Position numbers and translations under genes: made by a program
Notes under the pieces: model-generated
Told to the model about the DNA's origin: nothing
Database searches by the model: none
The model's input: the letters and a program-made list of their open reading frames with translations, nothing else
Source: Eudorina sp. 2006-703-Eu-15
Taxonomy: Eukaryota > Chlorophyta > Chlorophyceae > Chlamydomonadales > Volvocaceae
Length of the DNA: 64,000 nucleotides
NCBI GenBank assembly: GCA_003117195.1
Contig: BDSI01000093.1
Span: 180,001-244,000 of the forward strand
Direction of reading: 5' to 3'
In this document: piece by piece, positions 11,070 to 22,856 of the stretch
Numbering within the stretch: the first letter of the stretch is position 1
How the letters are laid out: every line of letters starts with the position of its first letter

Positions 11070-14000
11070 TCAGAACAGGATGGTCACCCTGTCGCGCCGC
11101 ACACTCCCGTGCCCGCTCCCCTCAGGCAGCGACCCGCCCAGCCCGCCATCAGCAGGCTCCCGCCCCTCCCCCTCTCCTCCCTCCGAATCGACCGCCCCGT
11201 CCTTCTCCCCCTCGGCGCCCGCCTCAGCCCTTCCCTCGCTCGCCCCCTCGCCTTGCGCTGCGCGCTCCTGCGCCACCGCTTCCACGTCCACGTCAGCCGC
11301 GACCCGCGCCTGCGCGTCCGCGTCCGCGTCGGCCGCGACCCGCTCCTGCGCCACGAGCACACTGATAGAGGAGGCCTTTGTGCCGATGAACGCCGCCGCC
11401 CGCCGGCACACCTCCTGCTCCACCACCGACAGCAGGCTGTTCACGGCCACGTGGCCCCGCAGCGCCGGCGGCAGGTCGGCTGCGTCCAGGAAGAACAGCG
11501 CCGGCAGGGGCGGCAGCAGCACCGCCGCCGCCTGCGCCCGCGCCTGCGAGGGCTCCACCCGCCCACGACCGGCATCGACTGCCCCGTCGCCCTCAGCGGC
11601 GCTGCCGCCCTGGGAGCCGTGCCACAGCCGGCTCAGCTCCCGGCGGAGTACGGCTCGGATGCGCGGGTGTGACATCACAAACACCGCCGCGCGGGGCGGG
11701 GCATCGACGTCGGCGTCGGCGTCGGCGCTGCCGTCGCTGTCGACACCGCCGCTGCTGGCCGCCGTCCCGGCCGCCGCCGCACGCGCTTGAGCCGCCAGCA
11801 GCTGCCGCACAATGGGCACCATGTTGACCAGCAGCCTGGGGTTACGACACACCTGTACGGATGTACGGATGTGCAGGGTGGCGGGTAGGGGCAGGGCAGG
11901 TGGTACAACCTAAGAAGATGTTGAGCAAGCGAGCCGTGGCCTCGAGGGCATGTGCGGATCATGCCTGTGCGGCGCCCGTGAAAGCGCCCAGCTTGGACAT
12001 CAATGTAGGTGAAGCGCAAGGTCACAATGACGATTGGGATCTGCAAGCCGCCGCGACCGGTCAGGGCTCGGCCGCCGCCTTTGCAACAACAACTGTCTTG
12101 CCGCCTTGGCGGTGGGGCCTGCTGGGGCTTGCCCTGGTATACACCGTTGATCCCTTTGGGGTCCGCTGTAACGTTCATTCATTCAAACAACAAGCACACC
12201 TACCTCGCGCCTCGGGTCCACCTTGTAACGGTCACATAAGGTTACCCCCGTCGGCCCTCTAGGGCGACACCACGCAGTACTGTACCGTACCGCACTGTGA
12301 TGCACTGTACCGTACTGTACTGCGCGCCGCGCGAGCCCAGACGCACCCAGGACGCGGCCGCGGCGTCGAACTCGGTCATGCCCGCGAAGTACTCGAAGCA
12401 CGTGTCCGGGTACGGCCGCACGTGCAGCGCGATGTAGTACAGTTGAGGCGGCCCCACGGCGGCGGGTCCATTTAAGCGGTCGCCTGCCGAGACTGCCCCG
12501 CTGGAATATCCTCCTCCTCCTCCTCCATCTCCTCCTCCTCCCGTGTCCCCAGCGCCTGCTCCCCCCGGCTGCTGCAGGCTGGCGAGGGCGGCGTCCATGA
12601 AGCGCTGCGCCGTCTCCCGGACCGCGGGCGACTTGCGCAGCCGCAGCGAGACCTGCGGCGCAGGAAGGTCACCTCAGGCCAGGTCCGGTACGGTTTGGCT
12701 GGGCGTTTTGATGACTGGCCAGCTGCCCGGCCCCGTCCAGCCTGGGCCTTACCCGGCGCGAGTCTAGGATACCAACCCGGTTGGTCTTTGCCGCCACACT
12801 TCCCCATTGCTAGGTGGCCCTGTCCCATTCCGACGCGCCCCATTCCTCAGACCCGAACCGCAGGCGTTCTGGAACCGCGGTCGACTTCCTAGCCCAGCCC
12901 AAGTGCCCAACCCGCGCGCATGCTAGTATCGCGCACTCCCCATATGCGATTCCCTGCTTTCCTTCCTCGCCGAGCCCTTCCCTAGCTTCCCGCCTTTCCC
13001 CACCCACCTCACCCACCCGCAAGCCTGCTTCCCCACTTCCGCCCCAACGCCGCCACGTCCCCCCTTGTCTTTCGGGTTTATTTCTTTTTTCAATTTAACC
13101 CCCTCTCCCATCCGCACCTGGTGATACCCATCACCCCGCACCTGGTGATACCCTTCCCATCCGCACCTGGTGATACATCCGGGCGCAGGGGCTGCTGTCC
13201 TGCGCGAAGCTCCTGTACGAGCTGCGGGCCGCCGGCACGACGCGGCGATAGCTGTACAGCGCGACCCAGCGGTGCCCCTCCGCGGCGCGTCTCAGCCAGG
13301 ACAGGCCGCCGTCATCACACCTGGGCTTGAGGCGGCACCGCAGGGCCACGGCCGGGGCGAGGGGAGTGCAGGCGCCCGATCCGGTTCGGAGGCAGTTGAA
13401 GCGAGAACAGCCCAGACATACCCCCCGGTCAGTGGAATCGTAAGGTGTGACACACACACACACAACCCGGGTTGGTGGGAGGGGATGCGCCCGCGAGGGG
13501 CAGGGCATCGAGGTCTGGGGGCGTGGCGGTCACAGGACGGTGTATTTAATGAGAAAGCCGCCCATGGGACGGTGTATGATCACGAGACAGGAAAGACGGG
13601 TGGGGGCGGTGCCATGGCGCTTTTGCCGAGAGGCGAGGGAGTATGGGTGGCAGAGGGGCCGCAGCGGCAGATCCAGATCGACTCCAGGACGTGCGTGCGC
13701 AAGAAGGGAGAGAGGGCGCCGACTTGGGAAACGCGGCGTCCTTTGCACTGGCGTCCTTTTACCTAGTGCTGCAGCGCCTTGTAGTGTGCAGGCAGCGTCC
13801 CGTCTGAAACCGCCTCCGTGATCTTATGACGTGTGCGCGTGCGGCGGCGCCTGGCCCTTACCTGAAACCATGGTTCCGTACAGTACGGACGCCTTGCGCG
13901 TCCAGCAGCCCCGCCGCGGCGGTCTTCTGCAACGTGGACGTCAGACCCGACGTGGCGCTGATCGATAACAGCGCGTCCGCGCGGCCGCTCTGAGACCAGC

Positions 14001-15663
14001 CGTACAGCTGTACGGCCTCTTCGCGGCTGATGACACGCACCAGCGGCGCAAGCGCCTGCCTGCGATGCGTGCACCACAGCGCCGCTTCATCGCTGGCAGC
14101 CCCAAGCTCGTGTCTCTCTTGACCAGTTTCGATCCCTCAGAGGAGCACGCCCTCCCGCAGCCCTCCCGCCACAGCAAAGCGCACCCCACCTTCGTCGCTT
14201 CGTTGGAGATCCTGGCACAGTCGAGTCTTTATCGGATATTCGCTCTGGCAGCAGCGCAGTATAAATATGTCTACCAATTTCCTATACCCCACCGCCGCTC
14301 CCAATTCTGTCTGGTTTCAACCCCTTTGTGCAATGTGCACCCTGCAAGGCCGCGCGAGGTGCAGCTGTAGGAACTAGTCGGCCAAGCTCGCGGAAGCTCA
14401 GCTCAGCTCAGCCGGGTGGGGACCGAGGCCTCAGTTGCAGGACGGACGGCTGGCAGGTCATCCCCGCGGACTCAGTTGCAGGACGGTGGCGAAGCGAGCG
14501 TCGAACGACAACCCTGGCATTACCCCCCACTCGCCACGACGCCCCGTTATCGCCCCCAGGATCCCGTCCCCAAGGGTCCGATGGCCCTCGTGCCGTCGTG
14601 GAGCCGCCCACCCATGGACCGGACCCGGCCCGCATGAGGCATGCGTGACCCACCCACCGATCAAACACCAGGTCAAACGGAATCATGCTGGACGTGGACG
14701 TGGACGGACCCGGGCCCGGGCCCGCACGTCCCTCGCCGCCGCCGCTGCCGCCCTCAAGTCGGGCGCCCCGCATAGGCTGATGCTGCTGTTGCTGCTGTCG
14801 CTGTTTATGCAGCACGCGCCGCCGCTTCGTCGACGTGCTCGCACCGGGTAGCGGCACCCGCCGCAGCGCCTGCCGGTCCGGCACCGGATCCGTCCGGGCA
14901 TCCGCACCGGCGGCGGCGGCGGCGGCGGCGGCCAGGCGCAACTGGCCGGCGTCCCGGATCCCGCCGGGCTGGGCTGTCAGCCCCTCCACTGTCGCCAGCT
15001 CGGAGCTGTGCGGCCAGAAGCCCAGCGCCACGACCGTCCAGTTCAGCACGGCCGCCAACGCCAGCGCCTCCTTCAGCGCCAACACCTGCACACGCATGCG
15101 CGACGCGACGCGACGCCCCGATGAGAGTTGTGGGGGAGTAAGGGGTTGGGGACGGGGGGGAGAGGCAGTGGTGTGCGGTGAGTGCGGCGGCGGGTGCGGT
15201 AAAGGCTCCGGGCTCGGTCTGACCTGGTTGCTGAGGCCGAAGGGCAGCAGCGGGATCAGGAATGGCCCGTCGTGTCCGCGAGTATCGGTGCGGGCATGGG
15301 TGTCGACGGGTCGTGACCCAGCGTCAGCCGCCAGGGTCTGGCGCGAGGCGGATGCTGGGATTGCGACAGACGCCGGGCCGCCGTCGGGGTGAAGACCGTT
15401 GCGTGGCCCTGGTTTCAGGTCGTCATTGGGGACATCAGCTGCCTGTGGCGCAAAAAATGGAGGCACAGAGTTCGAGGTGCAAGATAGGGGCCGGGGGGCG
15501 GGGGCGTTCGTAGGTGTGGGCGCTTATCCGCGCGTACCTGCGCCGCGACAGCGCCCAGCCCGAACACGCTGTCCGAGAGAGCCAGCCATAGCGATATGCC
15601 CAGAAGCAACCACGCTGACAGCGCGGTGCGTGGCGACGTGCATACGTCGTGCTCACATCGCAT
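11070..15663 (-). CDS. GDP-fucose O-fucosyltransferase-like type II membrane protein
   Basis: Exons in reading order are 15538-15663, 15224-15442, 14658-15085, 13862-14059, 13167-13320, 12347-12652, one unresolved exon between 12346 and 11836, and 11070-11835. Exon 1 encodes a signal anchor (ALSAWLLLGISLWLALSDSV), which fits a Golgi type II enzyme. Family landmarks follow in order: FLIPLLPFGLSNQ joined to VLALKEALALAAVLNW (the usual glycine-rich nucleotide-sugar start), MIPFDLVFDR, YYIALHVRPYPDTC (the conserved H-x-R segment), FVMSHPRIRAVL, and LLSVVEQEVCRRAAAFIGTK followed by ASSISVLVAQER near the C-terminus. The protein would transfer fucose, or a related sugar, in the secretory pathway; acceptor and linkage are inferred from the family only. 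Phases require one further small exon before the last one; I could not place it. The last hundred residues are an acidic and alanine-rich tail. Confidence 0.72.
12101..12185 (+). mobile_element. 5'-truncated LINE 3'-end copy in a fucosyltransferase intron
   Basis: It begins CCGCCTTGGCGGTGGGGCCT and ends GTCCGCTGTAACGTTCATTC plus a short ATTC tail, in antisense orientation to the host gene. It is followed at 12217-12237 by the end motif of repeat family D (GGGTCCACCTTGTAACGG). It lies in the interval where one exon of the host could not be resolved. Confidence 0.8.
13112..13176 (-). repeat. Triplicated splice-donor segment
   Basis: The plus-strand motif CCGCACCTGGTGATAC occurs at 13112, 13136 and 13161. 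On the minus strand each copy gives the exon-intron junction TATCACCAG|GTGCGG that ends the fifth exon of the fucosyltransferase-like gene. The copy at 13161 is the in-phase donor. Spacing of 24-25 bases means the two downstream copies would add sequence, one of them out of frame. Confidence 0.75.
14206..14292 (+). repeat. Dispersed repeat family E copy, intronic
   Basis: It reads GATCCTGGCACAGTCGAGTC, then CGGATATTCGCTCTGGCAGC, AGCGCAGTATAAATATGTCT and ACCAATTTCCTATACCCC. It is about 90 percent identical by eye to 32700-32806 and lies in an intron of the fucosyltransferase-like gene. Confidence 0.75.
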
Positions 15664-16209
15664 CGGCTCTTCGTCAAGCCACGACAAGTGCAACGGGTGG
15701 AGGGTAATGCATCTAAATATCGACCTTGTGCACAGCTAAAGGCGTCATTAGGTTATTGTAACTAACGGTTTTCATAACCAAGGCTCTCTTTTGGCAAAGT
15801 TGGTTTCGACGGGGCAGTAGCTTTTAATGCGTTTGTAGTCTGTAAACCTAAAACGCATGTCACGTAAAGTCTCCTGTTGCATAAAACCGCTGAAGCCATG
15901 AAGGCCGATCCTCGCCGTACATGTCCCGCAAAGTCAAAACAGAAGGCAGCAAACTAGGACTTTTGGAACTTCATGACCTAGCACAACCTACTTTATGCAA
16001 GATATTGACCGTGAACACACAATTCTACAAGTTCTGATCGGTTCCCTGCCAGTGCCAACTTCGCCTGCCCACGCTCAAGCCGACGGGCTGCTTCAACTGC
16101 ACTTCGACAATCGGCTTTCTTATTCGCGCCGAGATAATACCATCGCGCATTGGAAGGCAAACGGTAGCCAGGCGAACGGACTGTCACGTGTCTTGTTTGA
16201 ATCTTCAAT
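15664..16209. promoter_or_regulatory. Divergent intergenic promoter region
   Basis: This 546-base AT-rich interval separates the ATG of the minus-strand fucosyltransferase-like gene from the ATG of the plus-strand gene at 16210. Both 5' UTRs and both promoters must lie in it. I see no clear TATA box or repeat. Confidence 0.5.
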
Positions 16210-19200
16210 ATGCCGCCCCAACTCAGCAGGATAACGTCCTTCAACCTTGACCTCGGTGAGTACTTTATATTGCAAAGCGAAGCACTAGCGCATATGTAAT
16301 GTTTCCGTTTCGAGTCGACGCGAGTTGACCCCGCCTGCCCATCGCAGAAGACTGGTACTCCTGCCATACAAGTGACGATGAGGCGTACCAAGATGCTTTG
16401 GAACGGAATAGCAATGCATCATTCTACACAGCTCGGGGCAGAGCTTCGACAGCGGGGTCGATTGTCAACACATCTATCGCGATAGGTTCGCCATCGCGTT
16501 TGGCGGACGCTGATCAAGCGCTGGCGGAAATGGTGCCAGAGCCGATCGGCGATCTTAGAATGCAGCGTGAGCCTCCAGAGCTTGACGAGGAGGATGCGCC
16601 CCTTATAAAGCGGACTCGCAGCATCCGGACGGGACCGGTGCCCTCGGTAAGCGCTTCTTCATGTGCAAGCCTAGTTGAGCGTCGTGCGATATAACCTGCC
16701 GAACAACTGTAAGCGCAGCTCTTAGTCTTCCGTTGGACCGACAGTTCCGGACTCACGCGTGCCAGCCTCTGGAGGCACTTTGTCTGTGCGCACTCTCAGG
16801 CATGTGGCTTCCTGCATGGGTCTACGTGCATTGGAGATCGAACTTATGTGCCCAGACGCTCCTAAGCTGTATGACCCTTGGCAATGTACTTGTCCTGTAT
16901 GCCTGCAATTGCAGGCGATCTCGCCTACGCGCTCGTCCACACCTTCCACCAAGACCAAAGCCGGCTTCAAGTCGTTGTTCCGCCGCGGCGCGCCTTTCCG
17001 GCCGGTTGGCACCACCACCTCTGCGCCATTTATCCCCACCGTCAGGCCGGCAACACTTGCTACTCCGGCAGCAGGGTCGCTCCGCGTCTGCATCTCGGTC
17101 GTCTCGTCCGGTGTGTCAGTCCGGCTCCACGTCCTCCCCGACATTTTCTGCTTCGGGGACGTGCCACTGCCGGGCGTTCCCGATGCAACTACAGACTATT
17201 CCGCCGTCTTGCTTGGAAACATGGGCAACAGCCCGGCCTCGTCCAAGGCTGATCAAACGCCGCTGCAGCCGACCGCCGACACTGTGGATGACGATCCCGC
17301 TACCCCAAAGGTGGAGGAGATTGCCAAGCTAGATGTTGACTGCGCCGTCAGCCTGGTCACGCGGCCCCGCGGCATGACGCCATTCAAAGGTGATGACAAG
17401 TTCAACAGCTACTGCGGCAACATCGATCCGGCTACGCCAAAGGACCAGACAAAGGCAAGCCGGCAGGCTGGCGCCAAGGAACGCGAGCGGAAGGCTGGCG
17501 GCGGTTTCCCGGGGGCGGGCTTGTTCCAACGCCTTTTCTCTGGGCTGAGGCACAGCCGCGCAAGCAGCACCAGCAACGAAGGATCCCTGGCTCCTGCAAC
17601 CGTGCGTGAATTGGGCTCTGAACTCCTCATTGCCTCGGCCGCCGCGACCGTTGCTGAGCTGGCCAGCGCCGTGCAGGCAGTTCCTGTGATCGCTGGTTAC
17701 GTACAAGCTGCGGTCCCTGCCGCCGCCGTGCCGGCAGATCCTGTCGCTGCCGCGGCCCTGCCAGTAAATGCGGCTCCGCCAGCGGGCGGCGCTCTGGACG
17801 AAGCAGCAGCTGCAGTGCAGCGGCTTTCCGCGGAGATTTTCCGTAACGTCCTGCGCACTTCAGCAGGAGGGGCAAGCGGCCCCTCCAATCCCAAGACGGT
17901 TCTGAGCCCGCGCGACACGGCCTTCCCAGCCGCCGAGCAACGGCATCTCCAGCGCGATCAGATGGCCACCATCTCCGCAGCAACGCCTGCGCGGTCCTCC
18001 GAGGAGCCCAAGTCTGCCAGTAGGCTGCGATCCCCGGGAGATGGACTGCAGCAGTCTCCAAGCGGCGCGGCAGCGCTCGCTCTCCTGGTCGGGCTGGCGG
18101 CCGACGGTGTTGAAAGTTTGGCGCCGGTCGCCGCTGAGGATGTGGCGAGTGCAGATGCTGTGCCGTGCCGCATTGCTGGTGCTGGCGGTGTCAAGGTCGC
18201 ACCCGCCGGGCAGCTGGCGCCCAACCTGAGCGTCGAGGGCCTGGACTGTGGTGGTCTGCCAATGCCCGAGCTGGAGCAGTGCGAGTCGCCAGTCACTGTC
18301 AATGCGCAGCACGCCGTCGCCGCCGCATCCACCAGCGATGTTCCTGACGGCATCGCCGTTGCTAGTGTGGATGTCTCCAACGAGCAAGGACCAGCAGGGG
18401 ACTTTGTGGAGGAGGCTGGTACGCCTGTCAGGGCGGTTACCGCGGTGGAAGCGCTGGCCGCTGCCGAGGTCAGTCCTGAAGTGGCTTCTCCGCGCACTGT
18501 CAGCAAGCGGGCCTACGGGACGGTGGCAAGGCTGGTGAAGAAGATGGCGCCGGACTTCAGCGTGTCCGCCAGCGCCATGCAAGTGTCTGTGTGCGCGTCG
18601 GTTGTGTCGGCAGGCGAGGCGACGGAACTGACGCAGCCATCGGCTGAGGGCCCTGCGCTTGTCACGGACGCGGCCGCGGCCTGCTTAGTCACGGTGCCGG
18701 TGGCTGGAACCGCAGAGCCGGCAGTGAAGTCCGGTGGTGATGCCCAGGAGGTGGTCACGGCGACGGCGGTGGAACATGAGGAGCCGCTTATATCGGCAGA
18801 TCCTGTTGGTGGCAGCGAGGCCTCGTCCTCGGGGCCAGAGCCATCGTCGGACAAGGACTCAGAGCCTTCGGGTAAGAATTTTCAGGTGGCGCATGTTGCT
18901 TGAGGTCCAGTATTGCAGTCGCTTTGCTATTCACACAACCTTGTACCTGTGCCATTTGTTTCACTCCCGGGAAGACTTACTGTGTTGCTTCCGCTGAGGG
19001 TTGCATGGGTGGCTTGCTCTCGGGCGCCTCCCTTGGGGTGCTTTTGAGTTGCCGCGTTGTGTTGGTCTGTGCATTTCAAGCTTTTGGGTCACGGCCTGAC
19101 GCATGTGTCCCGTGGACTGACCCTGGCGCCCAACACACACTGAAATCCGTACCGCGACCTCCCTGTGCACGTTGCAGATGGCGCAGGTCAAGCGAACCCC

Positions 19201-20967
19201 AAGCTGTTTGTGTTCGGACAGGAGCAACCCAAGACAGGTGCGTGCTGTGTTGCCTGGTGTTTTTGGTGTTTCAGCTCTCGGTGTGTTACCGTGTTCGGCG
19301 CCCCCTCAAGAACTGTGTCAATGGATCGTTGTTCCCGACTCATGGATTCTTTATTGCTAATGTGCCTGTTTTGTGTGTGAATACTATCAATCAGCTGTCC
19401 TTGCTTGCCCTTGTTCACCCTTAGCCAAGCACGCCAAGGCGCGGTCGCTCACGAAGAAATCGGCCGCCCCGCTATCCTGCGATGACACCGCCGAGACGCC
19501 CGCCGAGGCAGCAGGGCGCAAACGCAAGGGTGGCGATGAGGTATGTTGGCTATCTGACCTATGATAGAAGTCATTGTGCACTGTACACTAACAACTGCAA
19601 TATGAATGGTAGGCTGACTTGCTCCGGCAACTGTGATGTGGATTAGAAGGCTGACTTGCTGGGCGGTCCTTGACAACATGTGCCTGATGCCGATATGCGG
19701 CCTCTACAGTTAAGCACTGCATGATCCTGGCCTCCATGCTCAGCAGAAACGAGCCACTACCTGTGCAATTCCCTCTCACCACGATTGCCGCCAGATTTTG
19801 CCCAACGCCAAGGTCCCGGTGACGGCGGAGAGGACCAGTTCTGACGCCAGCCAGGACATCGACTCGATCCCGGCACCGCAGCCGCCTGCGGAGGCCCAGG
19901 CCAAGCTGAGCACTCCCGGCCCGTCATGCGACGTCACAGCGGGCGCAGATCTGGTACCAGTGGAGTGCGCCACTGAAGCGAAGCAAATTGACGCCTCTTC
20001 AGATCTGCCGCATGCGCTGGCCGAGTCTGATACGGCAGTGCTAGGCGCAGACGCGGTGCCGCGGGACAGGGTCACCGCGACGGAGAACCCGGCACATGCG
20101 ACGCCAGTGCTAGGCGCAACTGCCACGATGCCGGCGTCTTCCGATCCGGCAGCAGAGCCATCGTCCGCGTCAGCACCGGCGGTACAGGACGTCGCGGTGG
20201 TGGAGGAGGTTGTCGGCGCTCATGCAGACTCAGCAGCTGATGCGGCGGTAGTGTCGCTCGCCGACCCCAATACCTCCCCAGCGGCCAAGGCGGCGGGCAA
20301 CAGCGAGCGAAGGCCGACGCCGGAAGCGCCAGCCCAGGTGGACTCAAAGCACTCGCCCACAGCCATGCAGAAGCACGACGGGTTGGCCGGCACCACCGGT
20401 GCGGGTGCCACGCCTGTTGCAGGAACAGCCTCGAAACCGGACGCCACCGAGGCGCAAGCTGGGCCTGTCCGTTCTTGCGGCGCAGCCATGACTGTGCCGA
20501 GCCCGGATCTCAAGGGCGAGTCGGCAGGCGCCAGGCCCATGCCTCCTGCCGCGCACGTGGCCTCGGATGCCGTCACGGATCGCGCCTCCGCGGCTCCGAC
20601 CAGCGTAGCTGCAGCGGGACCGTCCATGGAGGTGGCCAGCAAGCCGGCCGCGTCGCAAAGGGTTGAGGGCGACCTGCCAGCTGTTCAGACAAGCCAGCCC
20701 ACGGAATCTTCTGTTGTCCACGAGGCGCCGACTGTTGCACTGGGCGGCCAGGAGATTCAGGCGGCCAGTGGGGCCCCGGTGCAGAGCGCCCTGGTACCCG
20801 ACGTGTCTGACCCGGCGGCGGCCAGCACCGCTGTCAAGACACCGCCGGCGGAGACCCAGACGTCAACGAAAGCTACGCCGACGGGCGAGCAGCAGCAGAA
20901 GCCGGCGGAGGGCGGTAAACACAAGCGGCGGGGGAGCTTCGCGCTCTTCTCGTGTTTCCGCGCCTAG
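16210..20967 (+). CDS. Large Ala/Pro/Ser-rich disordered protein of unknown function
   Basis: Exons 16210-16255, 16348-16646, 16915-18871, 19178-19237, 19425-19540 and 19795-20967 join in phase to give 1216 residues. Exon 1 is tiny (MPPQLSRITSFNLDL) and runs into EDWYSCHTSDDEAYQDALER, an acidic-aromatic motif. A basic patch TKTKAGFKSLFRRGAP follows. Residues from about 220 hold the only other ordered-looking motif, RGMTPFKGDDKFNSYCGN. Most of the remaining 900 residues are alanine, valine, proline and serine rich, with no membrane segment or domain that I recognise. The C-terminus is basic and ends GSFALFSCFRA. A methionine at 17221 begins MGNSPASSKADQ, which has the form of an N-myristoylation signal, so a shorter start inside exon 3 cannot be excluded. 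The protein could be a scaffold or signalling adaptor, but the sequence does not show a function. Confidence 0.7.
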
Positions 20968-22856
20968 AGATCAGGGCTGCGCTTAAATAGCAGGGTTGCC
21001 TCTGCTCCAGTCTGATCCGGGGTGACGCGTGTTCATGCGCTCTCTCGCAGCGGTATCTGTCTGTAGAGAACAAAGCAGGATTCCAGTGGCTTGCACGGCT
21101 GTCAGGCTCAGGAGCTGGATACAACAGGTTCAGCTGGCAGGGGGCGTACATAGCTGTCAAACTCGCGGATAAGCCAAGAGGTCTTGTGTTTAGGTTAGTA
21201 CATAGGACTTAGCCTTTGAGCGCCTTAGCCGCAGGCCATGACCATGTAGTCGGGTCGGACATCGTGATTTTACCTCTCGTTGCTGTTCGCCGTGATCCAT
21301 AAAAAAGGGGGAATGGTCGAGATCCAAGGAGAACTCGTGATCCCATCTTGCGATCCCATCCCGCACGGTGCAATGCAATCGTAATTCTCTAGTTTGGTTC
21401 AGAGTAGATCGGCCTAGTCTTGGAGGTGGCTGGGTTTTAGTGACTGCTGTTCGTTATTGCTGCAACACGGTTGCATGGACGTGGAACGTGTGAGCTGATA
21501 GACACGTGGAGGTTGCGAGTGGTGATGGAACACACGCTGATGCCGGTGACCTTGGACGGCCGAAGCAGAAGGTCTGATCCTAGCAAGGCACTTCGATGCG
21601 ATAAGAGTTACGCCGGTTACGGGCAGCTGAACACGCCGTCCGGCTCTCCACCGGTTGACATGGGAGGGAGACAAGGCTTCATATGTCACTGTGGTCAAAG
21701 TCTGCTTTCGAGATGTTGGTGGTGACACAGTGCCGCTTGGTTCGTGACTGCAGAACCAGCTGTCCCTATCTGTGCATCTCCCGTACGTATAGCCCCTCTC
21801 CGCACGGGCTGGAGGGGATATACGGTCCCCCTTGCTGGTCCCCCTTGTAACGATTGCTTCCTAGAGGTCGCACCCGTTGGCTCCTGCAGATATTCTGTAA
21901 CCTAAGATACTGCCGTCCTTGGGGATTCGAGGACGCTGTGACAACTGCTGCAGCTCGGGGGTTCGGGGCTAGGCTAGGACACGCATCCATCCAGCTGACG
22001 CGCTGCAGCCCTATGACGGCCCGTAGCGGCAGCAAAGCCGATGTGGGCAACGTGGGAAGGCCACACACGAAAACGCCATCGTCGTACATGATTATATCGG
22101 TACAAATGTGCGTTATGGTACAAAACGAACAACGGCTCCATAACGTGGGTCACGTGTCCTCTCAATTGCGCCAAATTACGTACGGCATCATCGCAAGGGT
22201 GCGCCATCCAAATGATGTGCGTCGCAACAGCGCCACTGCGGCAGAGCGCCAAAACAAACACGAACGCCACCGGCCAAGGCACGCACCGTCCTCGTTACTA
22301 CGGTATTACCTAAAACACCGCCTGTCGGACAGGCCCCAGCGCCCACCGACATGTAACATGTTGCAAGGCCCGTCACCCATCAAGCACCCAGCAAGGCTGA
22401 CCGACGACGCCAAGTCTTCAGCAGTGCCACAACCACGCGCCGCTGCAATGCCAAGTATCGCCAGCAATCCCGGGCAACCGACCAATGCATGGACAGACCT
22501 AGTAGCGTTCATGGCGTTGGTGTAGGGACGTCTCGTTGCTTTGCAAAGCCGACTCTGAAGCGCAAGGAAGCCGCCGACGTGAACCAACCAATCTGCACGC
22601 CGCCCCCTAATGCCTCGAATCCCAGGACTTGAACTTCGGCAACGTGTCCGACAGGTGGAAGAAAAGAAGCAGCCCAGTCGGATCTGGCCACGCACGGGAC
22701 GTGGCGCAGGTACGCACGTGCATCAATCAGTACACGGCCAGCCATGTCTGTGGCTGTGGCCGAGCACATCGCACCCACAGAGTTGGTCCCCGCCCGAGGT
22801 ACAGCCCGCCACCGCCGCGAATCCCGCCGCTGCTTCCATACCTGTCCATGATTCCC
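20968..22856. other. Convergent intergenic region
   Basis: It separates the stop of the large disordered protein (+) from the stop of the ankyrin gene (-). A 223-codon open frame at 21854-22525 has no domain and no codon pattern like its neighbours, so I do not call it. Nothing else is evident beyond the expected 3' UTRs. Confidence 0.5.

Noticed and set aside
21854..22525. A 223-codon open frame
   Set aside because: Mixed composition without domain, no upstream promoter or splice evidence, and comparable frames overlap it on the other strand.
22600..22650. tRNA T-arm-like sequence (complement GTTCAAGTCCTGGGATTCG)
   Set aside because: No acceptor, D or anticodon arms fit around it.
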